Positions 34,079-42,929 of a stretch of DNA of 46,492 nt are shown piece by piece. The stretch comes from Neolecta irregularis DAH-3 (taxonomy: Eukaryota > Ascomycota > Neolectomycetes > Neolectales > Neolectaceae), in contig LXFE01004399.1 in the NCBI GenBank assembly GCA_001929475.1, positions 1 to 46,492 of the forward strand. Direction: 5' to 3'. Within the stretch, counting starts at the first letter, position 1. The number at the start of each line of letters is the position of its first letter. The translations under genes and the position numbers were made by a program. The notes beneath the pieces were generated by a model. The model saw only the letters and a list, made by a program, of their open reading frames with translations, ran no database searches and was not told the origin of the DNA.

Positions 34079-36410
34079 TTACTCTTCATTATACAAATGA
34101 GTCCTTTGAAAGACATCCACATAAAAGTCCGGCTGGATGACATCAATGAGTAGTCTTTCCTGAGTTTCGATAACTCTTGACCCTTGGACCAGATGTTCAG
34201 AGCATAATGTTGAGACGTCCTCCCAGGTCGAAATTTCTGAAGTCGGTGGATTGGCAGTTAGTGACCCAGAATGTACAATGGACACTGCAGGCATCGTACA
34301 ATCAAGAGGCTTACTAATAATTTCAGTAGATCTTTCAAAGTCAGCAATGTTTACGAGAAACGGCCTCTAGGAATAGTTATCCGAATATACTGGCAAACTT
34401 TGAACAATGCAGCATTTTTTATTGTTCGAAGTACGTCCTGGCTATAAATACTTTCAGTAAAACCGGGTTGTTACCTTGGTAGATAGTCGCATGGTCCATT
34501 TCATGCCCAAGCCACTTTTACCAGCAATGACATGCTCTTTGTCCGTTTGAGCACCTATCACTAACTCAAAGACTTGATTATCCGGAGTTGTCGATGCTTC
34601 TCCTGGAATCTCGGCCTTGCCGCGCCTGTCACCATATAGGGTGACATTATTAATCAACTGCAACCGAACTCTTGAAATCTAGCTGTAATTAGTTTCTTCA
34701 ATGAGCAGGACGGTCCTTTTTTGAACTATTGTTCTCTATTCGAATATCCACTACAACATCTTCCCCAGATGGAATTAGGGGTTGTTCAATCTTTGCTGAA
34801 ACAAAAACTCCATGTTCAGTCGTTGTCATTCGAAGTGGTTGTTGATATTCTGCATTGCGCAGGTCCCAGGTTCCTACAACATCCACTGATTCGGATTTTT
34901 CAATAATCTCTGTGGTTCCAAGCATTCTAACTTTGGTGTATCCTGTTATAACGTATTTGATCCTCGCAACTTCGACTTCCGTACTAGATGGACTATCTTT
35001 TGGAAGATTAAAGGTAAAAGGAAATGAATGTAATCCTTCTTTAGCTTTACGGTAACCTTCAGAATCAGGTGGTGGATGAGGGAATGAGACTGCCGATGTG
35101 ATACTTTCAAAGTTACGACAACGAATGTATGGCAAAGTTTGCGAGGGTAATTGGAAAATATGGCGAGATTGAAGGAATACAAAAGCGCGCGAAGGATGAG
35201 ATGGCCGAGATTGGACTTCTTTGATAGTTCAGCATTTTGAAAGGGCTCGAAAGAAACCTTCATAACCCAAAAGTTCGATTCCTATCTCCCCAACAGTGAA
35301 AGAACCTAGCTTCTTGGAACCGAAACTTTTACTGCTTTTAACGACAAGGTCCATTCTGCCAAATATTTCGCCTCCTGCTACGAATGTAGTTTTGTGAAGT
35401 ATGATTTTAATCTTGATCATACGAAGATGCGCAAATGTGTTAACCGTCGGATGACGTATGGCTGGAAACGATAACTCCGGATGTCTGATTGGAGGAAAAG
35501 GTAAATGGGTTAAAGTTATCAAAGGGTCTGATTTCAAAGTGGAATAAACCCCAGCAGACGACGGTATATGTTGGAGAGAACCATGTGGGATTTTAGGGAG
35601 AAGCCTTATGTTCGACTTCTCTGTCGAATGCTGGCTCCTGAAAGATTGTTGGTAGTCCGAAAAAGAAAGCGTCGGCGAAGAAGATCGATTTGGAGTAGTT
35701 ACGAATTCGGAGGAAGATCTTAGAGTTTGGAGGGATCTCCCATATTGACTTTCAATCGACGTATGATAGGAGGGACGAAATGGCTCTGTTTCTCCGGGAG
35801 ATATAGACGGAATCAATGAAACTGGAGAGAAATGGCTTGATTGCGTATTATGCCTTCCAATACCAGAATCTTGCTGACTTGGCAGAGAGGTCGTGCTACA
35901 GCCTGGATTTCCGTCGAATTGTCCGACATCCAGAATCGCTGGTGCATCTGACCAGTCCCAAGCATATGAAGGATAGAAGTCCGAAGGCTGTTCCTCAAAA
36001 TTGTTCAAGTTAGAAGAAATAAGCGAATGATATTTTCCGAAACCTGGTCTGGCAGAAACGTGCGGAGGGGCGATTATGCACGAATTTCGATATGATTCCT
36101 CCCCTTTGTGTGGAGTCAGGGGAACTCCAACTTGATGATCCTGGGAGAATTGAACGGGTACAAGTTCTTTCGGAATCACAGGGTAGAATTGTTCATTTCT
36201 CTGGGATATTTGTGTTGGACTGTCGAGACAATCTGAATCTGGAGAGGGATTTCGGAAACCAGGGGTTGACAGATGCTGTCTAGTCACGGCAGGACTTTTA
36301 TATTGGTCCAATGCCGGAGATGGCTTTGCATAGCCAGAATGGGCTTCCCCGGGTGGTTCAAAACCATCATAGGAGCAATAGTCTGGCATCCAATTGCTTT
36401 GATGGTTCAT
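34079..36410 (-). CDS. Arrestin-related trafficking adaptor (alpha-arrestin)
   Basis: Alpha-arrestins bring Rsp5-type ubiquitin ligases to plasma-membrane transporters. Five exons (introns 35219-35257, 34669-34711, 34442-34474, 34367-34405; 39, 43, 33, 39 nt) give 725 residues. Residues 1-320 are Ser/Pro/Gln-rich and unlikely to fold. The arrestin N-domain follows: 'FVAGGEIFGRMDLVVKSSKS', 'GEIGIELLGYEEVQSR', 'KAKEGLHSFPFTFNLPKDSP'. The C-domain shows 'VARIKYVITGYTKVRM' and 'GEDVVVDIRIENNSSKK'. A strong PPxY motif is not evident in the spliced reading. The 34669-34711 and 34367-34405 junctions are the least certain because several acceptors or donors keep frame. Confidence 0.86.
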
Positions 36411-37889
36411 GGAGTGGGACAGGAAGGAATTTAATTAGCGGGCCGGTCTAAGAAGGGAAAGTGTGTTGATGCGAGATGCATGTTGCAACCCGCGGGAACA
36501 AACTGCCGACTTTGTGGTCTTATCGGTGAAGATGCGAGTTTGTCAGACACCCACCGCACGCCACTGACGTAACCCGATACCCGATGGCCGATCTTGTTGT
36601 TTTGTCTGAGGTGTCTGATCCCGTATCATTCTATTTGCACAAACAGCAACAGACAACAGAAACTTGTCCCTTAGTGATTTTCTTGAGCTGTGCATGAGAA
36701 CATCGTGTATTGCCGCGAGGCTTTGTATCATGCCGAGTACATCTGCGGTGCCGGTTGCAGTTCTCAGTATGAGCAGGGGCATGAGGACTATTCCGAAAGA
36801 AGGTGCTTCCCAGAATGGACTGTGGCAGAGAGTCTTTGGCTATCCGCCCAAAGTCTGCTCAAAGCAACACAGAGGAAATCTTTGGGGTAAATGAAAGAGT
36901 CGTCAATTCTACCGAGTCGGCTGGAAGTCGAACCCTTATACCACCAACGTAGCCAATTCCGCTTCCGTGGAAAGGTCGAATCGGCCCTGCGTATGCAACT
37001 CTATATGCTCCAAGTTCAAACTGACCTCCTCTAGCTACTTGAACACTATCCTTTGCGGATTGGAACCTCCAATTTTCTGCTAATATGCTGGATGGAAAAA
37101 ATCAACAAACCCGAAAATAAGGACCTAGACATGATGATCTCTCAAAACTCATTGAATGGAACGAACGATTCGGAATCCGGTTTTTAAGAATGTCAAGCGA
37201 AATGTTTCCTTTTGCCAGTCATAAAATCTCTGGTGATATTCTCTAGAGCATGCAGACAAGGCATTGAAAGAAGCTGGCAGACTCGCTGTGAAATATAGCC
37301 ACAGACTGACCACTCATCCTGGTATTGAAACTATGTGAATTATATCTAATAGAGAGGCCAGTTTACTCAGATTGCTAGCCCCCACCCAGATGTCTGTAAC
37401 ACTTAGAATACCATGTGGAAATGATAGAACGATCTGCCCTAAGCCTATGCCACTCACTGGCAAAGCTGATCTCCACTCTACAATGGCGGCCTGCTCTTCT
37501 ACTCCCTGCCGCTCTTTGCTGTTGCCAGTGCTTTCCTCTGCTGCTTGTCTCCCCATCCTCGCCTCCACCATCATCCCCAGCTAGGCTTTGTCTCTGCTTA
37601 CGCTGTATTGCAAGCTCAAGTGGGCCAGCTACAACCTATTCTGTGGAGGGCCAAAGCCCATGGGCTTTTCAGAGAACTGGGCTTTTCAAAGGACTGGGCT
37701 GGCCCATGGGCCCAGGTGAAGCTATTCAGATTGCTTATTCCAAAGTGTTATGGATTGGAATACTATCTAGACTTTGTAATAGCAGATTGTAGAGTACCAA
37801 TTGTTCCACACGGGTATTGTGGGAGTGGGACTTAAGCGATTTTTCCTCTCTGGTGTCATTGCGTAAAGAGGATCCTCACCCAATAATTC
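36411..37889. other. Intergenic region with repeat remnants
   Basis: No gene I can support. A 66-codon plus-strand frame at 36690-36890 and a 79-codon minus-strand frame at 36543-36782 overlap each other and match nothing familiar. At 37640-37720 there are clustered GGGCCAAAG, CCCATGGGC and TGGGCTTTTC words. One stretch resembles, in inverted orientation, sequence inside the inverted-repeat element at 41.75 kb, so this is probably an old repeat fragment. The arrestin promoter lies at the left end. Confidence 0.55.
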
Positions 37890-38070
37890 GAATTTTAAGA
37901 GAAGCCATATAAATGTGGTGCACACCAAACGCGCGCTGAAAATTTGAATTTTTAAAAAAAAGCCAAGTTTTTAAAATGTGGAGCGCACCAAGCTCGAGCT
38001 CAAAATTCGAATTATAAAATAAGCCACATTTTATGAAATTTGGTGCGAAGAAACGCACCCTTAATTCGAA
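37890..38070 (+). repeat. Three diverged tandem copies of a ~60-bp unit upstream of CCC1
   Basis: Three successive copies begin near 37890, 37953 and 38012. Shared skeleton: GAATTnTAAnnnAAGCCAnAT, then AAATGTGGTGCGCACCAA-like, then a CG-rich patch, ending AAAATTCG. Copy one has GTGGTGCACACCAA, copy two GTGGAGCGCACCAA, copy three TTGGTGCGAAGAAACGCACC. Each core is a near-palindrome. The block ends about 165 bases before the CCC1 start. Confidence 0.75.
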
Positions 38071-38236
38071 CTTGTAAAATTTATTCATTGGAAACACTAG
38101 CGCATTTAATTTCGGTATAACATGGTTTGTTAGCTTGCATAGTACCAAATTAGTCGTCTCGGGACTACCATAAACACTATTCAAGACAATGAAACACTGG
38201 ATCAAAAAAAGCCTCCTTCCTCGAAATTAAAGCACC

Positions 38237-39064
38237 ATGTCTTTCCTATTCCCTCGTCCAAAGTCCTACTGCTCTATAGTGTCAGAACCCTCTGCTCGCC
38301 ATCAAGAACACCATTTTGAAAACCCCCGTGTGATCAGTGATGTTATCATCGGTCTTTCAGACGGGTTGACAGTCCCATTTGCATTGATGGCCGGCCTATC
38401 GTCACTTGGAAACGCGATCGTTATAGCCGGTGGAATGGCAGAGTTGATTTCAGGGGCTATCAGTATGGGTTTGGGAGGCTATTTAGCTGCCTCTAGCGAG
38501 GCAAAGGTACCCCATAATTTTTGGGTCAGATATTTACGACAGCACTACGCAAATGAACGGAGGAGAGAGGAAAAAGAGATCGTTGAATGTCCCGAGGAGG
38601 AAGAGGAGGAGATATTCGAAGCGCTGGCTCCTTATGGTGTCACGAGAGAAGCATGTCAACCTATTATCGAGTGTTTGAGGAAGAACCCAAAGGGATGGGT
38701 TGACTTTATGATGAAGTTCGAACTTGGATTAGAAGAGACGGGAATGAGAAGGGCTTGGGTGAGCGCTGGGACAATTGGAATTAGCTATTTTCTTGGCGGA
38801 CTGTAAGCTTCCTGCTTCTTGTATGATTCATTCCGACTGTTTAGAATCCCGATGCTGCCTTATTTCTTTATCAAAGATGCTTTAAGTGGACTTTGGGTAA
38901 GTATTGTGGTGACTGCAATTGCCCTTTTGATATTCGGATACGTTAAGAGTAGTTACATTGTTAGCCGCCGAAGTGAAGCGGTCATGGGATCCTTGCAGGC
39001 TTTAATTGTTGGTGGAGCTGCTGCATTGGCTAGTTGGGGAATCGTTAGATTGATGGAACATTGA
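38237..39064 (+). CDS. CCC1: Vacuolar iron/manganese transporter, Ccc1/VIT1 family
   Basis: Moves Fe2+/Mn2+ from cytosol into the vacuole. Three exons (introns 38507-38542, 38803-38844; 36 and 42 nt) give 249 residues. Helix 1 region 'VISDVIIGLSDGLTVPFALM' and helix 2 'VIAGGMAELISGAISMGLGG' match VIT1, with the conserved Asp, Glu and Gly. The first intron is stop-free and in frame; removing it rebuilds 'AASSEAKHYANERRREEKEI', the metal-binding cytosolic helix entry, with Glu pairs continuing in 'CPEEEEEEIFEAL'. Three further hydrophobic segments follow ('WVSAGTIGISYFLGGLIPML', 'LWVSIVVTAIALLIFGYV', 'LQALIVGGAAALASWGIV'). The repeat block upstream may regulate it. Confidence 0.94.
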
Positions 39065-39113
39065 AGAATAAGACATCTGGGATACTAATGATAATTGAAA
39101 TGGCTATTGTTCT

Positions 39114-40487
39114 CTAGTAGAATATGCTCCTAGTTCTATGGCATGGGATTGGTTTCGTCTCGTTCCTTGCTTGTATCTCTTTAGCAGTATCCCAGAGGAA
39201 AAAGTCGATCAGGATAGCATTAATATTAGTATATCCGAGCCTTACAATCTCCTGACGAATCTTTTCAACACACCAGATTGATGCGCCGCGAAGCTGGATC
39301 TCATATGGATGACCAGGTTCTATCACAATTTGGTTTTTGATTACGCTCTCGAGACGAGGTGAATAACGAATACAATTCAAAGTGTGGAGTATTTGAGGTA
39401 CCCTATGAACTAAGCGCCTCGAAGTTTGAGTGCCTTACCGATAGTCTGCGAACATTGTGATATGATCTATGTCACAGAAGGATCCGTACGACTCGCCGTA
39501 GAAACAAGCCCATATATCTGCCACCAATATTTGAGCGCGTTTATAAAATTTCACTACCAATAAGAACATTTACATGGACGAAATGCCTGTTCGATTCTCA
39601 AACCTATATTCATCTCTAAAGCAAGGAAACTCCTTCACAAGGTTTTCGATGAATGATATCACAGACCCGTTTGCCAATTTGAGAAAGTTCACGAACGATC
39701 CATTGTATCTCTATGGAATTAGCAAAGGTAGTGAATCTTAGATTACACCTCGCATAGGACGGACCCAGCTTGCCGCAGGCATTCCACCCGCTCCTTCCTT
39801 CCAGTTGGTTGTTAGGGCAACAATGGTTCTTACAGCATGGGAATGGGCTCCGTCGAGTCGCTTCTAAATATTCTTTCGATATCCTCATCAGAAGATTCAA
39901 CCCAGTAACTCGGAGTTGTCATTGGGATCTCTGCTGGTCAGCAGAGGGTTTTGTGAACAAGTTTCCTTCCAAGAGAGCTCTGTTAATAGCTGCACAGAGG
40001 CTCCAGTAACCAGTCCACTTCGTTCCATTTTCGAGAATACAGTAACGGTCAGGATGTGTTCCCGTGTCTTCAGAGTCAAAGTCTGACCAGAACGAGAAGT
40101 TGAGAAGGTCGATCAGAAAAATCCTGATCAATTGAGGTTCATAAGTGGTTAGAATACCAATTCAGACTTGATTCGTCCTTTGACTTGGGGTTCAAAGGAT
40201 GAGAAGCCCATGTCTCCACAGTAAAAGGTGTTTCCCTCATTGCGGAAGAAATCTAATAATGAACGAATCAGTGATAACGAGGACGTACTAACTTTGCTGC
40301 AGCTACGCATCCATCTCGATCAATAGCTATATCGAGCATGTTCTGTATATCAGCACATCCCTTTTCTGAAACATACATCACTGATGAACTCTGCCGACTC
40401 CAAAACTCCTGTTGAGTTCACTTTTGGTTTCCCGAACCGTTGCAGAAGGATCTCGCGCAACTCGGGGACCAGTTCATCCTCGCTCAT
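39114..40487 (-). CDS. qng1: Queuosine 5'-phosphate N-glycosylase/hydrolase (Qng1, DUF2419)
   Basis: Releases queuine from queuosine monophosphate so that this diet-derived base can be reused in tRNA. Nine exons separated by eight introns of 33-38 nt (40343-40376, 40253-40288, 40124-40157, 39931-39965, 39798-39833, 39712-39749, 39554-39586, 39403-39438) give 363 residues. Family landmarks appear in order: '[20 protein letters not shown]', '[10 protein letters not shown]', '[13 protein letters not shown]', '[13 protein letters not shown]', '[14 protein letters not shown]', '[20 protein letters not shown]', '[13 protein letters not shown]' and '[11 protein letters not shown]', ending '[10 protein letters not shown]'. 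One intron is GC-AG (39554-39586). Another (39931-39965) has no GT or GC donor; without it the frame breaks inside the conserved 'EGIP'-like segment. The densest intron load in the window. Confidence 0.93.
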
Positions 40488-40859
40488 GGTAGAGAGGATG
40501 TAAGAGGAACTGGAAACGTCAACTTAAAATATCGCGGAACTCATGCGAATCGATCATTTCTAGAATATTACCAGGGTAAATATCACCAACGTTAATCCTT
40601 GTCACTAGCTGAACAATGGCACACCAAAATCCCTTTATCCTTGTCATACGCTCGCGCTTACTAAAATGGAAGATTGTAAGTGGGAAATTATACGCTTGGG
40701 AAGACACGAAAGGTATTGACTGGAACGCAGTATCATAGTATTCGCTAAGATCGCTAAGATCTGCAAAAAATAGTCGCGCTACGAAAATAATCGCGGGTGT
40801 ACATATGACACGCAGCCTGACGTGACTCTTGAAAATTATACGTGTCACATGAAAATGAT
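40488..40859. other. Spacer upstream of qng1, flank of the inverted-repeat element
   Basis: 372 bases between the qng1 start and the element's left end. It must contain the qng1 promoter. A 114-codon minus-strand open frame (40519-40863) fills most of it, but I recognise nothing in it and could not splice it to the gene. It could be a 5' leader or chance. Confidence 0.45.
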
Positions 40860-41052
40860 ACACGTAGTATCATAGCGGTTATCTGATGGGTTTCTCTATT
40901 ATTATACGCCTCCTTGGTTTACTACAATGACGTCGCTCATACTTGTAAAACTATAAAGTGTCCTGCGCGAAATATAAAATCCGCGAAATATAAAGGGAAA
41001 TAACCACCGCCACCACTACCACTCCAACGCTTTGCTTATACCCACCTAGATG
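40860..41052 (+). repeat. Left inverted-repeat arm
   Basis: Begins ACACGTAGTATCATAGCGG and ends at CACCTAGATGCC. Its halves match the right arm in reverse complement with a few mismatches. Confidence 0.8.
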
Positions 41053-41339
41053 CCTAATTATCTTGCAACCGTTGCTTCTCCACCTTAAGTCTTACAATTT
41101 ATTTGGTTCACTTTACATTAAACCTACAGAATCTCATCCTCCACAACCTCTTTCCAGTGTTCCTAATCGACTAGACCATAGACTGGTCTAGACGGTCTAG
41201 TCCATCATATACATGTGAACCAAATACTCGCTCCTTGGGAGTTAGATTGCTTAGCTTTTGTGGTATCTTTTATGTATATAATGATGTATCTAGTTCAGTG
41301 TGGTACAAAACATATTTTTCACACTCACCCGCCCACCTC

Positions 41340-41690
41340 ACCCTGCCTGTCCTGTCTGCCTGTCCCGTCTGCCCGCCTCTTTCGTCCGCCCCTCTCGTCC
41401 GTCCGTCCCGCCTCTCTCGCCCGTCCCTCCCTCCTCTCTCGCCCGTCCCTCCCTCCTCTCTCGCCCGTCCCTCCCTCCTCTCTCGCCCGTCCCTCCCGCC
41501 CGCCTCTCACGTTCTGCCTTTCCGGTCCCGCCCGTCCCTCCCACTCTCTCTCCCTCTCTTTCCACCCGTCCCTCCTGTCCGGCCTGGCCATCTCTCCCAC
41601 CTCCTTCATCTATCTCTCCCACCTTGTCAGCCTGCCTCTCCCATATGTCCAGCCTGCCCTCTCACCTGTCTGTTTGTCCTGCTTGCCAAT
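41340..41690 (+). repeat. Pyrimidine-only minisatellite with 22-bp units
   Basis: About 350 bases that are almost purely C and T on the + strand. Four near-perfect copies of a 22-base unit CTCTCTCGCCCGTCCCTCCC+TC run from 41412 to about 41499, with degenerate copies on both sides. The Pro/Ser-rich and Arg/Gly/Glu-rich open frames here in all frames are composition artefacts. Confidence 0.85.
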
Positions 41691-41983
41691 ATTTAAATAA
41701 ATATAAAGAATCATAGACATAATACAACAATTTATACTTGATTTTTATTTACTTCTTGGGCTTTTAAGCCCATAGACTTTGGCCCATCCCCAACACTACA
41801 AATACATATTTCCTACTTCTAAATGCTCCAAATCATTGACTTTTTATAAAGGAAGATAGAATAGAGACTTAGACCACTTAGACATCCAGACCGACTTGAT
41901 GTTTGGTCTGGTCGGTCTAGACCGATTTTAGCTCCAGTCTGGTCTAGTCTATATAGACTGTCTAGACCGACCGTCGATTTGGT

Positions 41984-42133
41984 CTAGTCGATTCGGAACA
42001 CTGGTTGATCAAAAAGGATTGGTTTCTTCGAATTGGCCACATAGTTCTCCAGGTACTGCTCAAATGCTTTAATAGTCATGTCTGTGAATAGTGTTGCTGG
42101 TTCTCTTAGAGGTGGATCACGGATAACAGGCAT
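41984..42133 (-). pseudogene. Short open frame inside the element (possible captured gene fragment)
   Basis: 49 codons starting with an ATG next to the right inverted-repeat arm: begins 'MPVIRDPPLREPATLF' and continues 'TDMTIKAFEQYLENYVANSK', ending before the TCTAG-rich block. Composition looks protein-like, unlike the surrounding low-complexity DNA. I do not recognise it. It may be a remnant of a transposase or a captured host exon. Confidence 0.35.
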
Positions 42134-42461
42134 CTAGGTGGGTATAAGCAAAGCACTGGAGTGGTAGTGGTGGCGGTGGTTATTTCCCTTTATATTTCGC
42201 GGATTTTATATTTCGCGCAGAACATAAGTAGTCATGTAGCTGCTCTTTAAACGGCGTTGGATAATGCTCTATCCATCCATACAAAGAATCAAAGAAATGT
42301 TTTCGCTTCATGTCATCTAAGAATCATTTTCTGATATATATCAGAACCCCCTGCAAAACTCTACAACCAGAATCTGCGCGACAAGCTACGTCATTGTAGA
42401 AAACCAAGGAAATGTATAATAATAGAAAAACCCATCAGATAACCGCTATGATACTACGTGT

Positions 42462-42929
42462 AGTGTGATATGCTTCTTTAGGAAGTCATTGTTACTTTGG
42501 CTGTCAATCATCTCATAGCGTCTAAAATATATAATGGAAGGCCTTCCATCGGTTCAAGTTATCTACACACCCCAATACGGGTCTGAAGGTTTTCCATGAA
42601 ACAGATCTTCGGTGATTCTCGGTTCAGTGGTGCGACTGTGAATTCAGCAACACAAGTTCATGGCAATCTCTTCTGGAATGGGGAGCTAGTAAGAATTTTG
42701 GACGAAGAATCATGTAAATTTTATTAATAACTCCATGGAAAGAACAGGCATTCAACGCTGTCTCTGTCTCATCTTCTCAATTCCTACCGCTCGGATAAAT
42801 TCTTTGAAAATATCTAATATAGTTGTCTTATTTATAAACGAATGTATAAACTCATATTTGTCGCGACCTCGATTCCATTCGGAGTAGGGCTCTAACTTCA
42901 CTCTTCAGTCTCCATTTCTTTTAATATCA
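42462..42929. other. Spacer between the element and UBA2
   Basis: 468 bases; the UBA2 promoter should be in the right half. No open frame or repeat of note. Confidence 0.5.

Larger units (their letters stand above)
40860..42461. mobile_element. 1.6-kb non-autonomous element with long terminal inverted repeats
   Basis: Left arm 40860-41052 recurs inverted on the right within about 42130-42461. Outer match: ACACGTAGTATCATAGCGGT... at the left against ...ACCGCTATGATACTACGTGT at the right. Inner match: CGCGAAATATAAAATCCGCG, then the CCACC(G/A)CC cluster and GCTTATACCCACCTAGATGCC, against the exact reverse complement at 42129-42218. The right arm holds an extra block of roughly 150-200 bases between the two parts. 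A third inverted pair lies inside (41154-41178 and 41980-42003). No transposase; interior is low complexity. A clear target-site duplication is not visible. Probably a foldback/MITE-like DNA element. Confidence 0.8.

Noticed and set aside
36925-36975. tRNA-like words on the minus strand (TGGCTACGTTGGTGG and GGGTTCGACTTCC)
   Set aside because: The A-box-like and B-box-like words are only about ten bases apart and no acceptor or anticodon stem can be drawn.
40519-40863. 114-codon minus-strand frame next to qng1
   Set aside because: No recognisable domain, overlaps the left end of the inverted-repeat element, and cannot be spliced to qng1.
41215-41716. Three long overlapping Pro/Ser-rich frames (and Arg/Gly/Glu-rich ones on the minus strand)
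   Set aside because: All frames stay open because the DNA is a stop-poor pyrimidine minisatellite; no homology or codon signal.
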